Positions 25,601 through 37,600 of a stretch of 64,000 nt of DNA are shown piece after piece. Location of the stretch: positions 13,263,431 to 13,327,430 of the forward strand of contig NC_088322.1 of the NCBI RefSeq assembly GCF_910592395.1, in the 5' to 3' direction. Every line of letters begins with the position of its first letter. Positions within the stretch are counted from its first letter, which is position 1. This DNA comes from Lineus longissimus (taxonomy: Eukaryota; Nemertea; Pilidiophora; Heteronemertea; Lineidae). Position numbers and translations under genes: made by a program. The notes under the pieces were generated by a model. The model saw only the letters and a program-made list of their open reading frames with translations. It searched no databases and was not told where the DNA came from.

Positions 25601-28600
25601 GGCGGAGTTGGCAACACCTTTGTTCTTCTTGGAGGTTTGGCTGTTGGCATTCAGGTTGGCCGAAGTCCCAGGATTGGGGGCAACTTTTGACATGACCCCA
25701 AGTCATTGGATATTGCAGTGGCATAAGTCAAAACATGAATTTTGGGCATGGGTGGTGTCATTGTTCGTAAATCGTTGTGCATTTGGGATAAAATAATGCG
25801 GGAGACTTAGGCAGTATCAACTGTGTGCGGCATGACTGCCCATCCTCTTTATAACATAGGATTCGAAAGTAGACCAGAATCTGGAAGTCTAACTCACAAT
25901 TTGTCTTATAAAATATTTCATGGTTTTTCAGATGACCAGATTCGCCTTGGTAACAAACTCCTGGTCTACATCAGCTGCTGCCTGGCAGGCCGGGCGTACC
26001 CCCTTGGAGACATTCCTGCACCCATTGTAAACAAAGTGAAAGCAGACGTCTTCAAATCTGTCACATGTTTGCATACAAAAGAGGCGAATACTGACGAGCC
26101 GGTCTACCCGCACTTGAGAACACTTCTCCAGTTCGACACGCGAGAGTTTCTGAACGTCCTCGCTTTGGTACGTGTAATCCAGCAATCAATCTAAACCCTG
26201 TACCCCATTTGTGGCCCATTGACCCCTCAGTAGATGGATTATATAAGCCAGTCAGAAGAAAACCTATAAATGTATGTGTTGTTAAAGAGGCAAAGGAGTG
26301 TTCACTTCTTGCTGTTTATTGTCCTGTCATGGTTCATCCTTTTCAGGCATTCGAAGAAGCAGAATTCAACACTGACGAAGGCATCCAGAAACGTCAAAGA
26401 GTTGTCGATATTTTATTACAAGTCATGGTGGAGAGTATTGGATTTTCTGTGAGTAGGTTTTACTGCAGGCATGTAGAAAGCAAAAGACTCCATGCATGTG
26501 AGAAACGCAGTGAGAAACACGAGTGGTGTAAAGAAAAAGCCTGGCTCAAGATTGAACTTGAATTAAAACTTGGCCGTACTCATCTTCTTAAAAAGCCATA
26601 TCATCATACTGCCCCTGTTATTGGTCTGATTTGATATCTCCATTTCAGCCGACCCAAGTAGGGATCCTGTTCACCTTCCTAGCCCGTCAGATGGCCCGCC
26701 ATGAGAATACCATTCTTGTCAACAGAGTTCTCTTTGAGCAGGTAAGAGCCTGATTTTCCATTCATTTGATATTTTTCCCTTGACTCGTTCGATCCCAGTC
26801 TTCATAAGACAACATCCGCAACCCTCATTTTTACAATTTATATTAAAAAGTACAGTTGAGTCTCTTAACAAAATTTGACTCCTTGAAACCGCATCGAGGG
26901 AAAAGGATTTAAACTAAAAATGTGTCTTCCGAACAGTATTTCTACTATGTGTTCTCTCACAAGTCTCGTTTCATGATTTTCTTCTAGGTTCTTGAGTTCC
27001 TCTCAAGCCCGGGGGACGAGTCACGTCATGAAGAGAGACAACAGGCTCTACTTGAACTATTGAATGCCGGCGGCTTTGAGCAGTTTGATGAGACTCGTCT
27101 GCTCACCCTGGCAGAGAATGCAAAATTGTAAGTCACACTTTCTCCAGCAATCAGTGAAGTGACTTATCAGTTGGAACTATATTTGGCCACAAGTGAGAGT
27201 CAAAGTGTTTTCCAAGTGTTTTTAAGGAACGGTGGCGGCCTTTAAAATGCAAGTGCAGGGGCGGAAAAACCAAACAACTCATTTTGCTACTGAAATGGTT
27301 AATTTCTATTGTGTCTAGTAACAAGTTAGATATTTATAACAAGTGAAAAAGAAATCAAAAAATATTTTACTCTATACAGTTTACATGTTTCACCATTGTA
27401 TTTCTAGCTACCGTGTATGTGAGCTCCTCTATGAAAAAAGAAGAGAATTTGACAAGATTCTGTCATGCTATTGGAGGGATCCTTCTAGAAAGGTAATCAG
27501 TGCATTTTGTTCTACATTTAAACCTCATTAAAGAAATTTATATATACCTTCAGCCCGAAGCTGCCAAAAATGTGGTTTCTTCGATCAGCCATAGCTCTCA
27601 CACTTCGCATGTCACATTTGCAGTTAACCCTTCAAGGACTGATTTCGCACTGCTGCGAGGAACCGATTTCCTTCGTGACAGCCTGATCTCGCATCTGTGC
27701 GAGCAATAGAGTACGCGTTAGAACTTCGTTCCGGCTGCAGCAAATGGCCTAGTCCTTGTTTTAGAAACACACGTTTGGGATTCCCAAGATTCTACGCTGT
27801 ACATTTTTTATTCAGTGCAACTTTGGCGGACCGGTGTGATCATCAAAATACCTTGAGTCCTTAATAGGTTAACTGACAAGTGGAAGGAATGACAGGTGAT
27901 AACAAAATAGGCTGTCACCCATAGTGTCTGTCTGAACAACTACAAAGTAATCACCACTATTATTTATGCATATTAGCGAAATCGCATGAGAGTAAAGTAC
28001 AAGTAATGTCCATATTTATAAAGCGCTACTCAGTTTGACTGTTCAAACGCTGCCTTAGAATTAGTTGAAAGTAGTTTTTGTCTTCCCCTCCTTTTTTTTC
28101 CAATGTCAATCAATACTGATGAATCGACCATAAAATAACCACAGCAATACCACAGATGACCAGATAATGCCACTTCCACCTGCTCTCATTTTCTTGATAT
28201 CTGTGTTCCACTTCTTCTTGGTGTTGACGTTCTTGGCTTCTGCGTTCCTCTTCTTTGAGCTGAATTTCTTGGCTTCTGCATTCCTCTTCTTCTTGGTGTT
28301 GAAGTCCTTGACTTCTGCGTTCCTCTTCTTGGGATTGAAGTTCTTGACTTCTGCGTTCCTCTTCTTGGGGTTGAAGTTCTTGGCTTTTGCGTTCCTCATC
28401 TTCTCGGCGTTGAAGTTCTTGGCTTCTGCGTTCCTCATCTTCTTGTAGATGAAGTTCTTGGCTTCTGTGTTCCTCTTCTTCTTGGGGCTGAAGTTCTTGA
28501 CTTCTGCGTTCCTTTTCTTGGGGGTGAAGTTCTTGGCTTCTGCGTTCCTCATCTTCCCGGCTTTGAAATTCTTGGCTTCTGTGTTCCTCTTTTTTGGGTT

Positions 28601-31600
28601 GAAGTTCTTGACTTCTGCGTTCCTCTTCTTCTCGGTGTTGAAGTCCTTGACTTCTGCGTTCCTCTTCTTGGGGTTGAAGTTCTTGGCTTCTGCGTTCCTC
28701 ATCTTCTCGGCGTTGAAGTTCTTGGCTTCTGTGTTCCTCTTCTTGGCTTTGAAGTTCTTGGCTTCTGCGTTCCTCATCTTCTTGGCGTTGAAGTTCTTGA
28801 ATTCTGCGTTCCTCATCTTCTTGGTATTGAAGTTCTTGGCTTCTGCGTTCCTCATCTTCTTGGTATTGAAGTTCTTGGCTTCTGCGTTCCTCATCTTCTT
28901 GGTATTGAAGTTCTTGGCTTCTGCGTTCCTCACATTCTTGGTATTGAAGTTCTTGGCTTCTGTGTTCCTCATCCTCTTGGCATTGAAGTTCTTGGCTTCC
29001 GCGCTCTACATCTTCTTGGTATTGAAGTTCTTGGCTACTGCATTCTTCATCTTCTTGGTAATGAAGTTCTTGGCATCTGCATTCCTCATCTTCCTCGCCT
29101 TGAAGTTCTTGGCATCTGCGTTCCTCATCTTCTTGGCTTCTGCGTTCCTCATCTTCTTGGCGTTGAAGTTCTTGTCTTCTGCGTTCCTCACCTTCTTGTA
29201 GTTGAAGTTCTGGGCTTTTGCGTTCCCCTTCTTCTTGGTATTGAAGTTCTTGGCTTCTGCGTTCCTCATCTTCTTGACGTTGAAGTTCTTGTCTTCTGTG
29301 TTCCACACCTTCTTGGCGTTGAAGTTCTTCTCTTCTGCGTTCCTCATCTTCTTGGCCTTGAAGTTCTTGGCTTCTGTGTTCCTCATCTTCTCGGCGTTGA
29401 AGTTCTTGAATTCTGCGTTCCTCATCTTCTTGGTATTGAAGTTTTTGGATTCTGCGTTCCTCATCTTCTTGGCGTTGAAGTTCTTGGCTTCTGCGTTCTT
29501 CATCTTCTTGGTATTGAAGTTCTTGGCTTCTGCTTTCCACATGTTCTTGGAGTTGAAGTTCTTGGCTTCTGTGTTCCTCATCTTCTTGGCATTGAAGTTC
29601 TTGGCTTCTGCATTCTTCATCTTCTTGTAGTTGAAGTTGTGAGCTTTTGCGTTCCCCTTCTTCTTGGTATTGAAGTTCTTGGCTTCTGCTTTCCTCATCT
29701 TCTTGGCGTTGAAGTTCTTGGCTTCTGCATTCCTCAGCTTCCTGGTATTGAAGTTCTTGGCTTCTGGGTGTCTCTTCTTCTTGGAGTTGAAGTTCTTGGC
29801 TCCTGCGTTCCTCAGCTTCTTGGTATTGAAGTTCTTGGCTTCTGCGTTCCTCTTCTTCTCGGAGTTGAAGTTCTTGGCTTCTGCATTCCTCATCGTCTTC
29901 ACGTTGAAGTTCCTGGCTTCTGCGTTGATCATCATCTTGGCATTGGAGTTCTTGGCTTCTGCATTCCTCAGCTTCTTGGTATTGAAGTTCTTGGCTTCTG
30001 CGTTCCTCATCTTCTTGGAGTTGAAGTTCTTGGCTTCTGTGTTTCTCATCTTCTTGGTGATGAAGTTCTTGGCTTCTGCATTCCTCATCTTCTTGACGTT
30101 GAAGTTCTTGACTTCTGCGTTCCTCATCTTCTCGGCATTGAAGTTCTTGGCCCCCGCATTCCTCTTCTTCTTGGAGTTGAAGTTCTTGGCTTCTGCGTTC
30201 CTCATCTTCTTGGAGTTGAAGTTCTTGGCTTCTGCATTCCTCATCTTCTTGACGTTGAAGTTCTTGACTTCTGCATTCCTCATCTTCAATGTATTGAAGT
30301 TCTTGGCCCCCGCATTCCTCTTCTTCTTGGAGTTGAAGTTCTTGGCTTCTGCGTTCCTCATCTTTTTGGTATTGAAGTTCTTGGCTTCTGCGTTCTTCAT
30401 CTTCTTGGTATTGAAGTTCTTGGCTTCTGCATTCCTCATCTTCTTGGTATTGAAGTTCTTGGCTTCTGCGTTCCTCATCTCCTTGGAGTTGAAGTTCTTG
30501 GCTTCTGTGTTTTTCATCTTCTTGGTGATGAAGTTCTTGGCTTCTGCATTCCTCATCTTCTTGACGTTGAAGTTCTTGACTTCTGCATTCCTCATTTTCA
30601 ATGTCTTGAAGTTCTTGGCCCCTGCATTCCTCTTTTTCTTGGCGTTGAAGTTCTTGTCTTCTGCGTTCCTCATCTTCTTGATGTTGAAGTTCTTGGCTTC
30701 TGCGTTCCTCATCTTCTTGACGTTGAAGTTCTTGGCTTCTGCGTTCCTCATCTTCTTGACGTTGAAGTTCTTGGCTTCTGCGTTCCTCATCTTCTTGGCG
30801 TTGAAGTTCTTGGCATCTGCGTTCCTCATCTTCTTGGCGTTGAAGTTCTTGGCATCTGCGTTCCTCATCTTCTTGGTGTTGAAGTTCTTCTCTTCTGCGT
30901 TCCTCATCTTCTTGGCGTTGAAGTTCTTGGCTTCTGCGTTCCTCAGCTTCTTGGAGTTGAAGTTCTTGTCTTCTGCATTCCTCAGCTTCTTGACGTTGAA
31001 GTTCTTGACTTCTGCATTCCTCATCTTCAATGTATTGAAGTTCTTGGCCCCCGCATTCCTCTTCTTCTTGGAGTTGAAGTTCTTGGCTTCTGCGTTCCTC
31101 ATGTTCTTGGTATTGAAGTTCTTGGCTTCTGCGTTCCTCATCTTCTTGGTAATGAAGTTCCTGGCTTCTGCATTCCTCATCTTCTTGGCCATGAATTTCT
31201 TGGCTTCTGCATTCCTCATCTTCTTGGCGTTGAAGTTCTTGGCTTCTGCGTTCCTCATCTTCTAGGTTTTGAAGTTCTTGGCTTCTGCGTTCCTCATCTT
31301 CTTGATATTGAAGTTCTTGGCTTCTGAGTTCCTCATCTTCTGGGTATTGAAGTTCTTGGCTTCTGCATTCCTCATCTTCTCGGCTTTGAAGTATTTGGCT
31401 TCTGCGTTCCTCATCTTCTAGGTTTTGAAGTTCTTGGCTTCTGCGCTCCTCAGCTTCTTGGTATTGAAGTTCTTGGCTTCTGCATTCCTCATCTTCTCGG
31501 CTTTGAAGTATTTGGCTTCTGCGTTCCTCATCTTCTAGGTTTTGAAGTTCTTGGCTTCTGCGTTCCTCAGCTTCTTGGTATTGAAGTTCTTGGCTTCTGC

Positions 31601-34600
31601 ATTCCTCATCTTCTTGGAGTTGAAGTTCTTGGCTTCTGTGTTCCTCATCTTCTAGGTTTTGAAGTTCTTGGCTTCTGCGTTCCTCATCTTCAAGGTTTTG
31701 AAGTTCTTGGCTTCTGCATTCCTCATCTTCTTGGCGTTGAAGTCCTTGGCTTCTGTGTTCCTCATCTTCTTGACGTTGAAGTTCTTGGATTCTGCCTTCC
31801 TCATCTTCTTGGCGTTGAAGTTCTTGTCTTCTGCGTTCCTCATCTTCTTGATGTTGAAGTTCTTGGCTTCTGCGTTCCTCATCTTCTTGGCGTTGAAGTT
31901 CTTGGCATCTGCGTTCCTCATCTTCTTGACGTTGAAGTTCTTGGCTGCTGCGTTTCTCATCTTCTTGGCGTTGAAGTTCTTGGCATCTGCGTTCCTCATC
32001 TTCTTGGCGTTGAAGTTCTTGGCATCTGCGTTCCTCATGTTCTTGGCGTTGAAGTTCTTGTCTTCTGCGTTCCTCATCTTCTTGGCGTTGAAGTTCTTGT
32101 CTTCTGCGTTCCTCATCTTCTTGGTGTTGAAGTTCTTGGCTTCTGCGTTCCTCATCTTCTTGCCATTGAAGTTCTTGTCTTCTGCGTTCCTCATCTTCTT
32201 GGCGTTGAAGTTCTTGGCATCTGCGTTCCTCATCTTCTTGACGTTGAAGTTCTTGTCTTCTGCGTTCCTCATCTTCTTGGCGTTGAAGTTCTTGGCTTCT
32301 GCGTTCCTCATCTTCTTGGCGTTGAAGTTCTTGTCTTCTGCGTTCCTCAGCTTCTTGGAGTTGAAGTTCTTGTCTTCTGCGTTCCTCAGCTTCTTGGAGT
32401 TGAAGTTCTTGGCTTCTGCGTTCCTCATCTTCTAGGTTTTGAAGTTCTTGGCTTCTGCGTTCCTCATCTTCGTGGTATTGAAGTTCTTGGCTTCTACAGT
32501 CCTCATCTTCTATGTTTTGAAGTTCTTGGGTTCTGCATTCCTCATCTTCTTGACATTGAAGTTCTTTGGTTCTGCGTTCCTCATCTTCTTGGCATTGAAG
32601 TTCTTGGCTTCTGCATTCCCCATCTTCTTGGGGTTGTAGTTCTTCGCTTCTGCATTCTTCATCTTCTTGGAGTTGAAGTTCTTGGCTTCTGCGTTCCTTA
32701 TTTTCTTGGTATTGAAGTTCTTGGCTTTTGCGTTCCTCATCTTCTTGGTTTTGAAGTTCTTTTCTTCTGCGTTCCTCATCTTCTTGGCTTCTGCGTTCCT
32801 CATCTTCTTGGTGTTGAAGTTCTTGGCTTCTGCATTCTTCATCTTCTTGGAGTCGAAGTTCTTGGCTTCTGCGTTCCTCATCTTCTCGGTTTTGAAGTTC
32901 TTGGCTTCTGCATTCCTCATATTCTGGGCATTGAAGTTCTTGGCTTCTGTATTCCCCATCTTCTTGGGCTTGAAGTTCTTGGCTTCTGCATTCTTCATCT
33001 TCTTGGAGTTGAAGTTCTTGGATTCTGCATTCCTCGTCTTCTTGGCATTGAAGTTCTTGTCTTCTGCGATCCTCATCTTCTTGGCATTGAAGTTCTTGGC
33101 TTCTGCGTTCCTCATCTTCTTGGTCTTGAAGTTCTTGGCTGCTGCGTTCCTCATCTTCTTGGCGTTGAAGTTCTTGGCTTCTGCATTCCTCTTTTTTCTG
33201 GCGTTGAAGTTTTTGGCTTCTGCTTTCCTCTTCTTCTTGGCGTTGACGTCCTTGGTAACTGTGTTCCTCTTCTACTTGGAGTTGACCTTCTTCAAATCTG
33301 TGTTCCTCTGTTTCCTGTTGTTGACATTCACTGCTTCTGATTTCCTCTTCCTCTTGATGTCGAAGCGCTTGGCTTCTGTGTTCCTCTTCTACTTGGCATT
33401 GAAGTTCTTGGCTTCTGCATTCCTCTTCTTCTTGGCATTGAAGTTGTTGGCATCTGAGTTCCTCTTCTGCTTGACGTTGAAGTTCATGGCATCTGAGTTC
33501 CTCTTCTTTTTGATGTTGAAGTTCTTGGCACCTGAGTTTCTCTTCTTCTGCACGTTGAAGTTCGTGGCATCTGAGTTCCTCTTTTTCTTGACGTTGAAGT
33601 TCTTTGCATCTGAGTTCCCCTTCTTTTTGACGTTGAAGTTCTTTGCATCTGAGTTTCTCTTCATCTTGACGTTGAAGTTCTTGGCATCTGAGTGCCTCTA
33701 ATTCTTGACGTTGAAGTTCTTTGCAACTGAGTTCCTCTTCTTCTTGACGTTGATGTTCTTGGCGTTGACGTTCTTGGCGTCTGAGTTTCTCTTCTTCTTC
33801 TTGACGTTGACGTCTGTGTTCCTCTTCTTCTTTGCGTTGACGTTCTTTACGTCTATGTTCCTCTTCTTTTTGGCGTCGATGTTTTTGAAGTCTGTGTTCT
33901 TCTTCTTCTTGGCGTTGACGTTCTTGGCGTCTGTGTTCCTCTTCTTCTTGACGTTGATGTTCTTGGCATCTGCGTTCGTCTTCTTCTTCTTGACGTTGAC
34001 GTCTGTGTTCCTCTTCTTCTTTGCGTTGATGTTCTTTACGTCTATGTTTCTCTTCTTCTTGACGTCGATGTTTTTGAAGTCTGTGTTCTTCTTCTTCTTG
34101 GCGTTGACGTTCTTGACGTCTGTGTTCTTCTTCTTGGCGTTGACGTTCTTGGCGTTGGCGTTTCTCTTCTTCTTCTTGACGTTGATGTCTGCAGTCCTCT
34201 TCCTCTTGACGTCTTCGTTCCTTTCCTTTTTTACGTTGACGTCTGCGTTTCTTTTTTTTAGATTGATTATTCTTCTCCTCCTCATCTGAATCTGATGCAT
34301 CAAACTCATCCTCATCCTCTTCAGGGAAGTCTTGCTCATCAGACGTGCTACAAGGTTTTTCAGCTACTCGTAAGCGCCTCTGAAAGTAGGAAGAAAAGAG
34401 GGCTTATTCTAGTTAACATTTCCAAAAATCTATATTTGCTGTTGCAGTTTTTTGCAGTCAGGGTTCCTGCAATCTTAAAAATGGCTTATTTAGAAGTCCT
34501 AATTTTCAATGTGCCACGTAGAGCTTTTAAAAAAGGGGAAATTGTGAAACAGTACAATATCTGGGATAGTCCGTTTATGTACAAACATACCTGCATATGT

Positions 34601-37600
34601 GGGTAGACATACTGGTCACAATTCAAGCACTGTTGGTGTGCGTTAGCCCAGCTTTTGATACTCGTCCATATGTTGCCACAGTTTTTACAGTAAAATGTTC
34701 CAAAGCACTGCCTGTTTCCTTGGTAAGGCGTCCAGTAAATCCGTGGTTGATAGATCCACCCTCCGCAGCTGCAAAGTTGTTTTGAGTTTGGCAAAATGTT
34801 GTTTCCATCCCATGTTATCCCACACCCTTGTCTTCGACATGTAAATATCCCCTTGAAAGGTCCACTGTTGACAGCGGCTTGCTGGTGCCTCCTGCCCCGC
34901 TGTAGAAAATAAAAAATATATTGTGTAGACAGATGTGTACCTTTACAAAACAAATAAATCCAGAACGATTTGAATCCTTCCTGAATGACAATAATTTGAT
35001 GGTGCATATCATAATGTCTTCACCAACACTTGAAGCATTGCATGCTCAAGTGATCTTCTTATGTGGAAACAAAAAAGAAAGAGGATTGCATTTACACAAC
35101 ACAAAACCATATCTGTTACAATTCCCAATGATATGGATGGTTGTGAAAAACAGCTGAATTGATTACATCAATTTAGATTAAAACTTAGCGAACCGTGTAT
35201 TTAACCTGATGTGACCACTCCCTGACAGGCATCCCAATTAGTGGCACAGTTCAAAGCCCTATACTATTCTACTAAAGAACACTATTTCTGACTTTCATTT
35301 TCCCCTCCAAAGTTTATGTTCTGGTAAAACCACGAATTTAAAATACAGTGATTGCAATCATAATGTGTAATCTCACGTACCTGTGAGTTGGTCATTCTGT
35401 GCCCGGACATTTCAGTTGTGCTCTCAAAATGCTGTTGCTGTATTAATAGCAAAACGAAACAGTCTCTCTGAAGAATTGTCTTCTCCCAAAATGACAAGAG
35501 TATAGTGATGTAAAATTGTGGTAATGCCTGATGTGCTTCCCATTTTGCCTTGTTTTTTAATATCTCTTTATGGAATCCATGCATGAATGAATTTATACAA
35601 AACATGTGATTCGATGAATCTTCCCTTGAAAGCTTTACTGGGTCATACAACTACGGCTGGATTTACCTTTCTCATAATGTTGATTGGTGGTATATAGAAG
35701 TGACGGGGGGGGGGTTGTCAATTGTGTCATTTCAGCCGATGACTTTTTTGGCACACGGGCGAAATGACATCTGGGCATAGGCAGACAAGACTGTGGGCAA
35801 AAATTGTTGTGGGCCAAACAACCTGGGCCGCAATCCTCATTGACCAAATAGTCATGGGCCAAAATGACTTTTTAACAAATTTTCGCCATCCAGTCACTGT
35901 TTACCTCATTAGTGTATACTGTAGGCCCCTGTCTTTTTTGTTTGGGTTTTTTTGTTTGATTTTTGAAACTACCAATGGGAATGTAGCCTTGTGGTGAAAG
36001 GGACAACTCGTTGTGGGATTGAGGTGGACTGGAGAATAGTTTGCCTACTCACCACCATGCGCTGCCACGTGCAGCAACTCTAATCATGATTTTTGCTGGT
36101 GTTGTGTGGCAATTTTGGAGGTTACATTCCCTTCTAGTGAAGTATTTAATGCTGTTTTATAGTGATTCTTCACTGATCTTGTTTGAAAAAGTCATAGTCA
36201 TGCTGGGAGTGATTTTCTCTTTAAAAAAAAACAAAATTCTCAATGCTCAAGTTTTCCCTTTAAGGTGTCAGAATATGCTGGGTAACTTAAAGTAAAGTTA
36301 GGAGTATTTGACGTTCTTCAATCAAAAAAGACCCCGACCAATATCTTTCATTTTTGCTCTTCTGTGTTTGCAGTATCAAGCCTTTGCGTATATCGAATCA
36401 ATCATCGTGAATCCTCTCTACACTGAGGAAGAGAAAGACAATGTACGCAAGGAAGCTCTCTTGCATTTGGAGGAGCTAATTCTGATTGACAGCAAGAAGA
36501 CGGCCCAGTTGGTTCTGATTGGCTTCAGCCGAGATTTGGTGGACATTGTGAAGAAACTGGAGAATAATACTCAAGTGACGTATGAATTCCTGAAGGGAGT
36601 ATTCGAGTACAGGTATGTCATCATATTATTTCAAATATAATGAAGAAATGTGTAGACTCTCTATGGCCTGTTTATTAAATAAAGCATCAGCGAAGATAAT
36701 TTTAGTAATGTACCAAGTTTAAAAATGTTTAAAAAACGACTCGGATGTAAACTGTGGAAAGATCATACTGAGCGATGACCTGTTACCAGTAAAAGCCCTA
36801 GTGATAGACCAGAGTATCATTTTAACACCTTCTGCGCCGAACCACGTAGATCTACGTGGCCCAAATCCCCTCCCCTTTGAGCTGGTTATCGGAGTCTCAT
36901 GGACTTCATGAAGGAACTACGCCATCGCCATCTTCAGGGCAAGGTAGACACTGAAAAGACCGTTCAGTTCCTGCCTTGCCCTAAAGATGGCGATGGTGTA
37001 GTTCAGAACTTTGACTTCGTGAAAGAACTACGCCATCGCCATCTTCAGGGCAATGTAGGAACTGAATAGACCCAGTTTGTACCTTGCCCTGAAGATGGCG
37101 ATGGCGTAGTTCTTTCATGAAGTCCATGAGACTCCGATAACCAGCTCAAAGGGGAGGGGGGATTTGGGCCACTATGGCTGGCGGGAGTGGACAAATATCT
37201 GAATTAAGGGTCGGGATAAATCAGATTTATACCACGACTATATTCATAATAGTAGACAGCCAATCAGAACCCCGCATTTCATGAATTATGGTGACCATTA
37301 AATCTGAATTATACCACGACATAAATGAATCAACCCACGACTATAATCGTTTTAGACCCACGACTATATTCGTAATAGCAGACAGCCAATCAGAGAGCCG
37401 AATTTATGGACGGAAGTGCGATTTATGGACGCCGGAAGTGCGATATATGGACGCCGGAAGTGCTATTTATGGACGCCGGATGTTAGAGATCTGATGTTTT
37501 GATTGGTTGATTTATGGTGCACCACAATTCTGATTTACTTCCGTCCACAATTCCTATTTATGCCGCGGCATAATTCACGAAATCCGAGGTTTTGATTGGT

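Noticed and set aside
27541-27710. Possible extra VPS8 exon after 27492 (begins PEAAKNVVSS)
   Set aside because: It has an acceptor-like TTCAG, but the reading frame does not resemble VPS8, and the exon at 36374 continues the family sequence directly from 27492 in phase.
29006-31258. Minus-strand 750-codon open frame of KKMRNAEAKNFN repeats
   Set aside because: Same strand as the nested gene but shifted by one base; stops recur in it (at TCTAGG and similar variants), and it does not connect to the phase-0 acceptor at 34379, which opens into the EDEERRSQELQ frame.
29639-31327. Long plus-strand open frames of 250-560 codons encoding hydrophobic repeats (LGFCVPHLLG, LASAFLIFLALKF)
   Set aside because: They are antisense readings of the 39-bp array, open only because the unit lacks stops in these frames. 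They are interrupted at irregular points, have no splice or start context, and look unlike any membrane protein family.
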